Part shown: one piece after another, positions 1-7,462 of the stretch
Numbering within the stretch: position 1 is the stretch's first letter
How the letters are laid out: each line of letters starts with the position of its first letter
Assembly (NCBI GenBank): GCA_017449925.1
Contig: JAFSYO010000084.1
Span: 1-17,085, forward strand
Direction of reading: 5' to 3'
Length of the DNA: 17,085 bases
DNA from: Stomatobaculum sp.
GTDB lineage: Bacteria > Bacillota_A > Clostridia > Lachnospirales > Lachnospiraceae
The notes under the pieces: model-generated
What the model was told of the DNA's origin: nothing
The model's database searches: none
The model's input: the letters and a program-made list of their open reading frames with translations, nothing else
Position numbers and translations under genes: made by a program

Positions 1-1
1 G

Positions 2-781
2 ACTCTGAAGGACTGCCTGGAGGAGAACAAAGAGCGCTTTGAGAACCGGATCTTCTATGTGACGGATGAGAAGGAGCAGAGCCAGTATATCCGGATGTTC
101 CGCGAGCAGAAGATCGACGCTGTGATCCTTCCCCAGGCCATCGACGCTCCTTTCATCAGCCATCTGGAGCAGAAGAACAAGGATCTGAAGTTCTCCCGCA
201 TCGACGCGGATCTGAACGATGCTTTCCGTGAGGAGAAGGAAGAGGACAGCGAAGAAGCCAAAAAGCAGAACGAAGCGCTGGCCAAGGCGGTGAAGAAGGC
301 CATCGGAAACGACAGGCTGACGGTGAAGATCGACACCCTGAAGGACAGCGGTACGGCTTCGATCCTGACAGTCTCAGAAGAGAGCCGCAGGATGCAGGAC
401 ATGATGAAGCAGTACGGTATGAACAGTGACATGTTCGCCGGCGAAGGGGAAACTCTGGTACTGAATGACCGCCACCCGCTGGTGGAGTTCCTGAAGTCGA
501 AGGTCGTGGTGACGGAGAAGGCGTCCGGCGAAGATGTTCCTGCGGAAGAGAAAACGGATAATGCAGTCCCGACGGAAGAGACAGTCACCGCGGAGGAAGC
601 AGCCCCGGCGGAGGAGGCTGCTCCGGAAGAGGAGTCTCCGAAGAAGCCTTCCCTCACGAAACAGGTCTGCGAACAGCTTTATGATCTGGCGCGGATACAG
701 CACGGAAGTCTGAGCCCGGACAGAATGGAAGCTTTTATCCGCAGGAGCAACGAAATCCTCTGTGCACTGACCGAAAAATAA
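2..781 (+). CDS. htpG: Molecular chaperone HtpG (Hsp90), C-terminal part
   Basis: This is the 3' end of an Hsp90-family ATP-dependent chaperone, a cytosolic dimer that remodels client proteins. The reading frame is open from base 2, so the ATPase domain and start lie upstream of the window. The visible part begins with the conserved segment IFYVTDEKEQSQYIRMF of the middle/C-terminal region, continues through NDRHPLVEFL, and ends with the dimerisation helices (QLYDLARIQHGSLSPDRMEAFIRR, seen around 665-750). About 45 residues rich in Glu, Ala and Pro (nt 512-649) sit between NDRHPLVEFL and the last helices, where HtpG proteins I know have only a short link. A promoter for the next operon follows about 50 bases after the stop, so htpG probably belongs to a separate upstream transcript. 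Family assignment is confident; the role of the acidic linker is unknown. Confidence 0.93.
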   Translation, partial: TLKDCLEENKERFENRIFYVTDEKEQSQYIRMFREQKIDAVILPQAIDAPFISHLEQKNKDLKFSRIDADLNDAFREEKEEDSEEAKKQNEALAKAVKKAIGNDRLTVKIDTLKDSGTASILTVSEESRRMQDMMKQYGMNSDMFAGEGETLVLNDRHPLVEFLKSKVVVTEKASGEDVPAEEKTDNAVPTEETVTAEEAAPAEEAAPEEESPKKPSLTKQVCEQLYDLARIQHGSLSPDRMEAFIRRSNEILCALTEK

Positions 782-831
782 GAGAAAATAAGGAAAAAAT
801 AAGCGGAAATACAGAGAAATTCGAGAAATGC

Positions 832-860
832 TTGCATTTTTATCAAGACTCTGCTAAAAT
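832..860 (+). promoter_or_regulatory. Sigma-A-type promoter for the rimP-nusA-infB operon
   Basis: The -35 TTGCAT (832-837) and -10 TAAAAT (855-860) are separated by 17 bases, and transcription would start near 867. It lies in the AT-rich gap after htpG and before rimP, the first gene of the co-directional block. Assignment is by sequence match only. Confidence 0.7.
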
Positions 861-886
861 TTGACCGAAGCTGAATAATGAAAAAG

Positions 887-915
887 AAAGTGTGGACCGC
901 AAAGGTCCACACTTT
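887..915 (+). promoter_or_regulatory. Hairpin in the rimP 5' leader (possible attenuator or htpG terminator)
   Basis: A perfect 12-bp stem (AAAGTGTGGACC at 887-898 with its complement at 904-915) closes a 5-base loop GCAAA. The 3' arm ends in four T residues. It begins about 20 bases downstream of the predicted transcription start and ends 45 bases before the rimP start codon, so it lies in the rimP mRNA leader. It could attenuate the operon, terminate read-through from htpG, or stabilise the 5' end. The U-run is short (TTTT then ACG), so it is at best a weak intrinsic terminator. Confidence 0.6.
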
Positions 916-960
916 TACGTTGTGAAGGTAATGTTTTCAACACAGTCAGGAGGGCAGCGG

Positions 961-1425
961 TTGACAAAGCACGAAGGATATGTGCAGCGCACGGAAGAGT
1001 TTCTTAAAGAGCTGCAGAAGACCATGGATTTTGAAATCGTGGACGTGGAATTCGTAAAGGAAGCGGGGACGTGGTATCTCCGGGCGTACTGCGATATGGA
1101 AGGCGGCATCGGCGTGGAAGACTGCGCTGATATCAGCCGGAAGGTCTCTGACTGGCTGGACCGGGAGGATTTTATCCCGGAGAACTATATCCTGGAGATC
1201 AGCTCTCCGGGACTGGGAAGACAGCTGAAAAAGGACAAGGATTTTATCCGTGAAAACGGAAAAGAAGTTGAAGTAAAGCTTTACAAGGCCCTGGAGAAAC
1301 AGAAGGAATTTTCGGGGATCCTGAAGGGGTTTGATGCAAAGACCGTGACGATCCAGGACGGAGATGAAGAGCGTGTTTTCGAACGCAGCAACATCGCTCT
1401 GATCCGGCTGGCTCTGGATTTTTAA
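961..1425 (+). CDS. rimP: Ribosome maturation factor RimP
   Basis: RimP binds the pre-30S subunit and assists 16S rRNA folding and assembly. The 154-residue product has the usual family length. It shows DFEIVDVEFVKEAGTWYLRAY in the N-terminal domain, the conserved ENYILEISSPGLGRQLKK segment near residues 75-92, and a C-terminal Sm-like domain. I chose the TTG at 961 because AGGAGGG (948-954) sits 6 bases upstream and the protein then starts where RimP proteins normally start. The frame stays open further 5' (ATG at 931, GTG at 892), but those lack a well-placed ribosome binding site and the latter lies inside the leader hairpin. It is the first gene of the operon, 26 bases before nusA. Confidence 0.93.
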   Translation: MTKHEGYVQRTEEFLKELQKTMDFEIVDVEFVKEAGTWYLRAYCDMEGGIGVEDCADISRKVSDWLDREDFIPENYILEISSPGLGRQLKKDKDFIRENGKEVEVKLYKALEKQKEFSGILKGFDAKTVTIQDGDEERVFERSNIALIRLALDF

Positions 1426-1451
1426 TTTGACGGAGGATAAAGGGAAAAACA

Positions 1452-2633
1452 ATGAGAAAGGTGAACAAAGAACCGATCGAAACCGGGAACGAGCTGAAAG
1501 AGGCAATCGAGCTTCTCGAGAAAGAAAAAAATATCAGCAAGGACTCGCTCCTGGACGCGATCCAGAATTCACTGATCAGCGCATGCAAGAATAATTACGG
1601 CACCGCGGACAATATTGAGATCTACATGGACCGTGATACCTGCAAATATAAGGTGCTGCAGAAGAAGACTGTGACTTCCGAAATGCCGGCGAACCCGACA
1701 ACGGAAGAAAAATCCACACTGATCTCTCTGGCGGAAGCGAAGATGATCGACCCGAAGTACGAGGAAGGCGACATCGTCCCCATCGAGGTGAAATCCAGGG
1801 AGTTCGGCCGCATCGCCACGGGCGTCGCGAAGAACGTCATCCTTCAGAAGATCCGCGAGGAAGAGCGCAAGGTCATCTACAACGAGTACTATGAAAAAGA
1901 AAGAGACGTCATCACCGGCATCGTGCAGCGCTATGCAGGAAAGAATATTTCCATTTCCCTGGGCCGCTGCGACACACTGCTCACTGAAAACGAGCAGGTG
2001 AAGGGCGAAGTGTTCAAACCTACGGACCGCATCAAGCTGTATGTGGTGGAGGTGAAGGATGCACCCCGCGGTCCCAGGATCACAGTGTCCAGGACACATC
2101 CTGAGCTGGTAAAGCGTCTGTTCGAGCAGGAGGTCACGGAGGTCCGGGACGGCACGGTGGAGATCAAAGCCATTGCCCGGGAAGCCGGGTCCAGAACAAA
2201 GATGGCAGTGAGTTCCACCGATCCCAACGTGGACCCGGTCGGCGCCTGCGTGGGAATCAACGGAGCCCGCGTAAACGCCGTCGTGGATGAGCTCCGCGGA
2301 GAGAAGATCGATATCATCAACTGGGACGACAATCCGGCATATCTCATCGAGAATGCCCTGAGCCCTGCAAAAGTCATCCTGGTGATGGCGGACGAAGAAG
2401 AGAAGGAAGCCCAGGTCATCGTACCGGACTATCAGCTGTCTCTGGCGATCGGTAAGGAAGGTCAGAATGCCCGTCTAGCGGCAAAGCTGACAGGCTTCAA
2501 GATCGATATCAAGAGTGAGACCCAGGCACAGGAAAGCGGCCTGTTCGAAGAGCTCGGAATTGAATACCAGGTGGAAGGTTCCTCTGAGATCGAATATGAA
2601 GAAGAAGCGGAGGCCGGAGAGGAACAGCAGTGA
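1452..2633 (+). CDS. nusA: Transcription termination/antitermination factor NusA
   Basis: NusA binds RNA polymerase and nascent RNA and modulates pausing, intrinsic termination and antitermination. The 393-residue protein has the short Gram-positive architecture: an N-terminal RNAP-binding domain (about 1-150), an S1 domain starting at GIVQRY (residue 156), KH1 carrying VGACVGINGARV, and KH2 with the GKEGQN loop at residues 334-339. It lacks the acidic repeat domains of enterobacterial NusA but ends in a short acidic tail (EYEEEAEAGEEQQ). The start at ATG 1452 has AGGG at 1441-1444 and GGAGGA further off at 1432-1437, so spacing is either normal or long. This start adds about ten residues before the usual ELKEAIELLEKEK. 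Its stop overlaps the GTG start of ylxR, suggesting translational coupling. Confidence 0.96.
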   Translation: MRKVNKEPIETGNELKEAIELLEKEKNISKDSLLDAIQNSLISACKNNYGTADNIEIYMDRDTCKYKVLQKKTVTSEMPANPTTEEKSTLISLAEAKMIDPKYEEGDIVPIEVKSREFGRIATGVAKNVILQKIREEERKVIYNEYYEKERDVITGIVQRYAGKNISISLGRCDTLLTENEQVKGEVFKPTDRIKLYVVEVKDAPRGPRITVSRTHPELVKRLFEQEVTEVRDGTVEIKAIAREAGSRTKMAVSSTDPNVDPVGACVGINGARVNAVVDELRGEKIDIINWDDNPAYLIENALSPAKVILVMADEEEKEAQVIVPDYQLSLAIGKEGQNARLAAKLTGFKIDIKSETQAQESGLFEELGIEYQVEGSSEIEYEEEAEAGEEQQ

Positions 2634-2896
2634 AAAAACAGCCTGTCCGCACCTGTATCGGGTGCGGTACCGAACGGATGAAGAAGGAACTGATCCGCAT
2701 CGTGCGTACTCCGGAGGGGCAGATACTTGCGGACCCCGGCGGAAGAATGAACGGACGGGGGGCATACCTTTGCCGCGATCCCGAATGTGTGCGGAAAGCC
2801 TGGAAGACGAAGGGACTGGACCGCGCATTCCGGGAGACAGTACCGCGGGAGGTATACGAAAGACTGGAAAAGGAGTTGATCGATTCTGCGGACTGA
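2630..2896 (+). CDS. rnpM: YlxR/RnpM family RNA-binding protein
   Basis: This is a small (88 aa) basic protein of the YlxR (DUF448) family, encoded between nusA and infB in most Gram-positive bacteria. Bacillus subtilis YlxR has been renamed RnpM after evidence that it binds RNase P RNA and modulates RNase P. The sequence shows the family signature RTCIGCG with Cys9 and Cys12, a GRGAYLC motif (residues 42-48), and Cys53, giving four cysteines that could form a metal site or structural pair. Translation starts at GTG 2630, in a GTGA overlap with the nusA stop, and its own 3' end carries the ribosome binding site for ylxQ. The RnpM function is inferred from family membership. Confidence 0.92.
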   Translation: MKKQPVRTCIGCGTERMKKELIRIVRTPEGQILADPGGRMNGRGAYLCRDPECVRKAWKTKGLDRAFRETVPREVYERLEKELIDSAD

Positions 2897-3236
2897 AGAC
2901 AGAGTACTGGGCATGCTTGGTATGGCACAGAAGGCCGGCAGAGTGGTCAGCGGCGGGTTCGCCGTGGAGAAACTGATCCAGTCGGGGAAAGCGGCAGGTG
3001 TGATCGTAGCCTGCGATGCCTCAGAGAATACCAAAAAGATGTTCCGGAATAAATGTGAATACTACGAGGTTCCGTTTGCTGTATTTTCCACGCGGGAACG
3101 CCTGGGAAAAGCGATCGGACGGGAAGAAAGAGTAACGATTGCGCTGAACGACGAGGGTTTTTCCGGTGCAGTCATGAAACTAATTGGAGAGGAAACCATC
3201 GTCGAGGGGGATAAGAATGGCAGAAGAGAAGAATAA
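2883..3236 (+). CDS. ylxQ: YlxQ, ribosomal protein L7Ae-like RNA-binding protein
   Basis: YlxQ proteins are small L7Ae/L30e-fold proteins that bind kink-turn RNA; their cellular role is not settled. The core [22 protein letters not shown], then [15 protein letters not shown] and [18 protein letters not shown], matches the family throughout. The first ATG in frame (2913) has no ribosome binding site and would remove residues that normally precede the LGLAQ segment. A strong AAAAGGAG lies at 2868-2875. The frame has a stop at 2877-2879, and the first plausible codon after it is ATT at 2883, 7 bases from the Shine-Dalgarno (CTG 2886 is the next option). I therefore place the start at 2883, overlapping ylxR by 14 bases. 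Conventional gene callers would probably report 2913. The gene is confident, the start less so. It overlaps infB by 20 bases. Confidence 0.88.
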   Translation: MLRTEDRVLGMLGMAQKAGRVVSGGFAVEKLIQSGKAAGVIVACDASENTKKMFRNKCEYYEVPFAVFSTRERLGKAIGREERVTIALNDEGFSGAVMKLIGEETIVEGDKNGRREE

Positions 3237-6096
3237 TGAGAAAACACCGGAGACTGCTCCGAAGAAAAAAAAGTTTACGGCAGTTTTCCGGCCCCAGAAC
3301 GCCCAACAGATCAGGGTAAAACCGAAAACTTCGCCGAAACCTGCAGCGGCGAAGCCCGCAGTGGAGACGAAGCCCGCGGCAGAAGTGAAGCCCGTTACAG
3401 AAGTGAAGCCTGCAGCAGAAGTGAAGCCCGCGGCAGAGGTTAAGCCTGCAGCGGAAGTGAAGCCTGTGGCAGAAGTGAAGCCAGCGGCAGAAGTGAAGCC
3501 CGCGGCAGAAGTGAAGCCCGCAGCGGAAGTGAAGCCCGCGGCGGAAGCGAAGCCTGCGGCGGAAGCGAAGCCTGCGGCGGAAGTGAAGCCTGCAGCAGAA
3601 GCGAAGCCTGCGGAACCGGCAAGGACACCGGGGACACAGGCAGGGATCGTGCGCCCTGCTGCAGCCCAGGGAGTCCGACCGGCAGGAACGCAGCCTGTCC
3701 GTCAGGGCTATCAGGGAACACGCCAGGGCGGCTACCAGGGAACACGCCAGGGAGCAGGCCAGGGCGGCTATCAGGGAACACGTCAGGGAGCAGGCCAGGG
3801 CGGCTACCAGGGAACGCGTCAGGGCGGCTACCAGGGAACACGCCAGGGAGCAGGCCAGGGCGGCTACCAGGGAACACGCCAGGGAGCAGGCCAGGGCGGC
3901 TATCAGGGTGCTCGTCAGGGAGCAGGCCAGGGCGGCTATCAGGGAACACGCCAGGGAGCAGGCCAGGGCGGCTATCAGGGAACGCGTACAGGAGCAGGCC
4001 AGGGCGGCTATCAGGGAACGCGTACAGGAGCAGGCCAGGGCGGTTACCAGGGTGCTCGTCAGGGCGCTGACCGCGCAGGCTTCCAGGGCGCAAGGGCCGG
4101 GGCACCGGCAGGAGCCCGTACCGGATTCGGGCAGAAGCCTGCTGACAAACAGCAGAGTTCCGGCGACGGTGCGCTGGTCAAAAAGACAGTCAGCAACCGT
4201 CCCAGCAAACAGAATTATAAGGATAAGAACGACAAGCGCCACAGAACAGAAGACGGCTTCAAGACCTCCAAGAGCGGCAAGGTGAACCGGCACCCGTTTA
4301 TCATGCCGGAGAAGCAGAAGGTGGTGAAGGAGGAGGAGAAGATCAAGGAGATCCTGATCCCCGAGACCATTTCCATTTCCGACCTTGCGAAGGCTATGAA
4401 GAAGAATGCCTCTGAGATCATCAAAAAGCTCTTTATCAAGGGTGAGATCTATACGCCGAACTCTGAGATCCCCTTTGAAAAGGCGGAGGAGATCGCGCTG
4501 GATTATGATATCCTGTGCACCAAGGAGGAGCCGGAGGATGTGATCGCCGAGCTTCTGAAAGAGGTCGAGGAGAGCGAAGACGAGATGGTCACCCGCCCGC
4601 CGGTGGTCTGTGTCATGGGCCATGTCGACCACGGCAAGACCTCTCTTCTGGACGCGATCCGGAAGACCAATGTCACCAGCCGCGAAGCTGGCGGAATCAC
4701 CCAGCATATCGGCGCTTATCAGGTGAAGATCAATGACCGTCTTATCACCTTCCTGGACACCCCGGGCCACGAGGCATTTACCGCCATGAGAATGCGCGGC
4801 GCCCTGGCGACGGATATCGCAGTCCTGGTGGTGGCAGCGGATGACGGCATCATGCCTCAGACGATCGAAGCGATCAATCACGCAAAAGCGGCGGGAGTTG
4901 AGGTTATTGTCGCCATCAACAAGATCGACAAGCCGGATGCAAATGTGGACCGCGTGAAGCAGGAACTGATCCAGTACGAGCTGGTCCCGGAAGACTGGGG
5001 CGGCACAACGATCTGCTGTCCGATCTCTGCCAAGACCCGCGAAGGTATCGAAGATCTTCTGGAAAATATCCTCCTGGCGGCGGATGTGAAGGAACTGAAG
5101 GCGAACCCGAACCGGAACGCCAGAGGCTTGGTCATCGAGGCGCAGCTGGACAAAGGAAAAGGTCCGGTGGCGACAGTGCTGGTGCAGAAGGGCACACTGC
5201 ATGTGGGCGATTTCGTCGCGGCAGGTTCCTGCTACGGAAAAGTACGTGCTATGCTGAACGACAAGGGCGCCCGGGTCAAAGATGCAAAACCCTCCACTCC
5301 GGTGGCGATCCAGGGCCTGAACGCAGTGCCGAACGCAGGAGAAGTCTTTGTCGCCATGAGCAGCGACAAGGAAGCGAAGGATTTTGCAGCCACCTTCATC
5401 AACGAAGGAAAGAACAAGCTGATCGAGGAGACCAAGGCAAAACTGTCCCTGGACGACCTGTTCGGTCAGATCAAGGCAGGAAATATTCAGGAGCTGCCGA
5501 TCATTGTCAAGGCAGACGTACAGGGTTCTGTCGAAGCTGTGAAGCAGTCTCTGTCCAAGCTGTCCAACGAAGAGGTGCAGGTCAAGGTGATCCACAGCGC
5601 CGTCGGCGCCATCAGCGAATCCGACGTCGCCCTGGCCAGCGCTTCCAATGCGATCATTATCGGATTCAACGTGCGTCCTGATGCCCTGGCCAAGTCGACC
5701 GCGGATCATGAGCATGTGGATATCCGTCTGTACAAGGTGATCTACCAGGCGATTGAGGATATCGAGAACGCCATGAAGGGCATGCTGGCTCCGGTGTTCG
5801 AGGAGAAGATCATCGGTCACGCCGAGGTGCGTATGCTGTTCAAGGCTTCCGGAGTTGGTACCATTGCCGGTTCCTATATTCTGGACGGAAAGATCCAGCG
5901 CGGCTGCAAGGCCCGCATCACCCGCGAGGGTACGCAGATCTTCGACGGTCCGCTGGCTTCCCTGAAGCGCTTCAAGGATGATGTCAAGGAAGTGAATGCA
6001 GGATACGAGTGCGGCCTTGTGTTCGAGAAATTCAACGACCTCGCGGAGGGCGACCTGGTTGAGGCTTATGCCATGGTTGAGGTGCCGCGGTCATGA
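3217..6096 (+). CDS. infB: Translation initiation factor IF-2 with two N-terminal repeat arrays
   Basis: IF-2 is the GTPase that delivers fMet-tRNA to the 30S P site and promotes subunit joining. ATG 3217 is preceded by GAGGGGG (3204-3210) at a 6-base spacing; the product is 959 aa, long for a Gram-positive IF-2. Order of parts: a basic start (KKKK at about 17-20); 14 tandem KPxxEx hexapeptides (residues 46-129); 12 GYQGxR repeats (164-299); a basic linker; the IF2_N helical domain (about 380-435); then the GTPase with G1 GHVDHGKT (468-475), G3 DTPGH (514-518) and G4 NKID (568-571), followed by domains II to IV including the fMet-tRNA-binding C-terminus. The catalytic core looks intact. The N-terminal half is low-complexity and predicted disordered. 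Its TGA overlaps the ATG of rbfA. Confidence 0.97.
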   Translation: MAEEKNNEKTPETAPKKKKFTAVFRPQNAQQIRVKPKTSPKPAAAKPAVETKPAAEVKPVTEVKPAAEVKPAAEVKPAAEVKPVAEVKPAAEVKPAAEVKPAAEVKPAAEAKPAAEAKPAAEVKPAAEAKPAEPARTPGTQAGIVRPAAAQGVRPAGTQPVRQGYQGTRQGGYQGTRQGAGQGGYQGTRQGAGQGGYQGTRQGGYQGTRQGAGQGGYQGTRQGAGQGGYQGARQGAGQGGYQGTRQGAGQGGYQGTRTGAGQGGYQGTRTGAGQGGYQGARQGADRAGFQGARAGAPAGARTGFGQKPADKQQSSGDGALVKKTVSNRPSKQNYKDKNDKRHRTEDGFKTSKSGKVNRHPFIMPEKQKVVKEEEKIKEILIPETISISDLAKAMKKNASEIIKKLFIKGEIYTPNSEIPFEKAEEIALDYDILCTKEEPEDVIAELLKEVEESEDEMVTRPPVVCVMGHVDHGKTSLLDAIRKTNVTSREAGGITQHIGAYQVKINDRLITFLDTPGHEAFTAMRMRGALATDIAVLVVAADDGIMPQTIEAINHAKAAGVEVIVAINKIDKPDANVDRVKQELIQYELVPEDWGGTTICCPISAKTREGIEDLLENILLAADVKELKANPNRNARGLVIEAQLDKGKGPVATVLVQKGTLHVGDFVAAGSCYGKVRAMLNDKGARVKDAKPSTPVAIQGLNAVPNAGEVFVAMSSDKEAKDFAATFINEGKNKLIEETKAKLSLDDLFGQIKAGNIQELPIIVKADVQGSVEAVKQSLSKLSNEEVQVKVIHSAVGAISESDVALASASNAIIIGFNVRPDALAKSTADHEHVDIRLYKVIYQAIEDIENAMKGMLAPVFEEKIIGHAEVRMLFKASGVGTIAGSYILDGKIQRGCKARITREGTQIFDGPLASLKRFKDDVKEVNAGYECGLVFEKFNDLAEGDLVEAYAMVEVPRS
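3352..3603 (+). repeat. 18-bp tandem repeat encoding 14 KPxxEx hexapeptides in infB
   Basis: Fourteen consecutive in-frame 18-base units encode [12 protein letters not shown] (most copies), [12 protein letters not shown] and KPAAEA. The units are similar but carry many synonymous differences (GCGGCA, GCAGCG, GCAGCA), so this array looks older than the downstream one. The product alternates Lys-Pro and acidic residues and is likely an extended, charge-balanced, disordered spacer. Confidence 0.95.
3706..4113 (+). repeat. 24/36-bp tandem repeat encoding 12 GYQGxR units in infB
   Basis: The array has 12 copies of GYQG(T/A)R (the last GFQGAR). Most are 12-residue units [12 protein letters not shown] (36 bp); two (copies 1 and 4) are shortened to 8 residues (24 bp). 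Many 36-bp units are nearly identical at the DNA level, and all length changes keep frame. Variants are grouped (GTRTG in copies 9 and 10, GAR in 7, 11 and 12), as expected from block duplication. The peptide is rich in Gly, Gln, Tyr and Arg. Confidence 0.95.
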
Positions 6097-6512
6097 AAAA
6101 GGGAAGTATCAAAAATACAAGGATCAACGCCGAGGTGAGGAAGGAGATCCAGAGTATCATTATGAACGGTCTGAAAGATCCCCGTGTCAGTCCGATGACG
6201 ACCGTCACGGACGCCAGGGTCACGGCGGACCTGAGATACTGTACCGTCTATGTCAGTGTATACGGGGGACCGGAAGCCGAGGAGCAGACCCTTGAGGGCC
6301 TGAAGAAGGCTTCCGGCTATATCCGGAGCGAACTGGCGAGAACCGTGAATCTCCGGATCACGCCTGAGCTCAGGTTTGCCGCGGACCGTTCAATGGCCTA
6401 CGGCGCGCATATCGACAGCGTGCTGGATGAGCTGAAAAAGGCAGAAAACTGGGACCAGGACGGGGAAACGGAGCAAAACGGAGAATCGGATGAACAGGAT
6501 ACTGCAGAATAA
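6093..6512 (+). CDS. rbfA: 30S ribosome-binding factor RbfA
   Basis: RbfA is a KH-like 30S assembly factor that binds near the 16S rRNA central region and helps late 16S maturation. The 139-residue product begins with [17 protein letters not shown], has LKDPRV and [20 protein letters not shown], and contains the LRITPELRF strand, all typical of the family. Its ATG overlaps the infB stop (ATGA), so translation is likely coupled. The last 20 or so residues are a poorly conserved acidic tail ([15 protein letters not shown]) encoded partly over the start of the next gene. Confidence 0.95.
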   Translation: MKKGSIKNTRINAEVRKEIQSIIMNGLKDPRVSPMTTVTDARVTADLRYCTVYVSVYGGPEAEEQTLEGLKKASGYIRSELARTVNLRITPELRFAADRSMAYGAHIDSVLDELKKAENWDQDGETEQNGESDEQDTAE

Positions 6513-7449
6513 GATCAGAGCGTCGAAAACGATCGCGGTTCTGGGCCATGTCAACCCGGACGGCGACTGCGTGGGTTCGGCGCTCGCGCTTTATAACTAT
6601 CTGAAAGACAACATGCCGGAGAAGGAAGTAACGGTCTGGCTGGAAAAGCCCCCGGTTAAATTTGCCTATCTCCGGGGATTTGACCAGATCCGGACTGCTC
6701 CGGACAAAGAATTCAAGGCGGATCTTGCCGTGGCTCTGGACGTGTCCGACCGCGGACGTATGGGTGATCTGATCCCGGTTTTCGACAGTGCGGAGGATAC
6801 GCTGAATATTGACCACCATGTGACGAATCCGGGCTTCGCTGCGGATACGGTATGCCTGGCGGACGCAAGCAGCGCCTGCGAAGTGCTGTTCGGCCTGCTG
6901 GAGCGGGATAAGATCAGCAAAGAAACGGCTGCCTGTCTGTATACCGGCATCGTTACGGACACGGGTGTGTTCAAATATAATGCCACTTCCGAACAGACCA
7001 TGCAGACCGCAGGGTTCCTGATGACTACCGGAATTCCCTTCGGGGAGATCATCGACCGCGCCTTTTACAGAAAGACCTGGCCTCAGAACAGGATCCTCGG
7101 CAAGGCGCTGTGCAAGGCTGAACGGAACGGGGACGGCAGATTTATCTGGTCCGTGATCACCTTCCGGGAGAAGGAGGAATTCGGAGCCCAGTCATCGGAT
7201 ATGGACGGAATCGCGGAACAAATGCGTCTGACAGAAGGCGCGGAGTGCTCCTGCCTCGTTTCCGAGCGCATTCCCGGACAGTGGAAGCTGTCGCTTCGTT
7301 CTGCTGATGTGGTTGATGTTTCTGCCATCTGCGCCAGTTTCGGCGGAGGCGGTCACATCCGGGCCGCAGGATGCACCATCACCGGCATGACACCGGAACA
7401 GTTTCTGCCTGAAGTACGCCGTATGGCGGAAGAACAGATGAGGCAGTGA
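6490..7449 (+). CDS. nrnA: DHH-family nanoRNase / pAp phosphatase NrnA
   Basis: This is a DHH/DHHA1 phosphoesterase of the NrnA type, which degrades 2-5 nt RNAs from the 3' or 5' end and converts pAp to AMP. The 319-aa product has the metal-binding motifs in order: HVNPDGD (His20, Asp24, Asp26), VALDVSD (Asp84), DHH (108-110) and GIVTDTG (Asp157), then the DHHA1 substrate-binding motif GGGGH (285-289). The ATG lies 23 bases inside rbfA. NrnA-like genes commonly occur between rbfA and truB in Clostridia. Here NrnA would finish RNA decay products generated by PNPase and other exonucleases. Activity on c-di-nucleotide-derived dinucleotides is also possible in this family and cannot be told from sequence. 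Confidence 0.93.
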   Translation: MNRILQNKIRASKTIAVLGHVNPDGDCVGSALALYNYLKDNMPEKEVTVWLEKPPVKFAYLRGFDQIRTAPDKEFKADLAVALDVSDRGRMGDLIPVFDSAEDTLNIDHHVTNPGFAADTVCLADASSACEVLFGLLERDKISKETAACLYTGIVTDTGVFKYNATSEQTMQTAGFLMTTGIPFGEIIDRAFYRKTWPQNRILGKALCKAERNGDGRFIWSVITFREKEEFGAQSSDMDGIAEQMRLTEGAECSCLVSERIPGQWKLSLRSADVVDVSAICASFGGGGHIRAAGCTITGMTPEQFLPEVRRMAEEQMRQ

Positions 7450-7462
7450 AACGGAGCCGCGA

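Noticed and set aside
2515..2976. 153-codon frame on the plus strand overlapping nusA, ylxR and ylxQ
   Set aside because: All three overlapped genes are conserved and in other frames; this one is Arg/Gly-rich with no homology I recognise.
3352..4113. CRISPR array
   Set aside because: The direct repeats have no unique spacers, are contiguous and in frame, and encode part of IF-2.
3172..5820. 882-codon open frame on the minus strand opposite infB
   Set aside because: It is a shadow of the infB codon pattern. Its product is a low-complexity Arg/Leu/Cys/Ala string derived from the repeats, has no recognisable domain, and infB on the other strand is certain.
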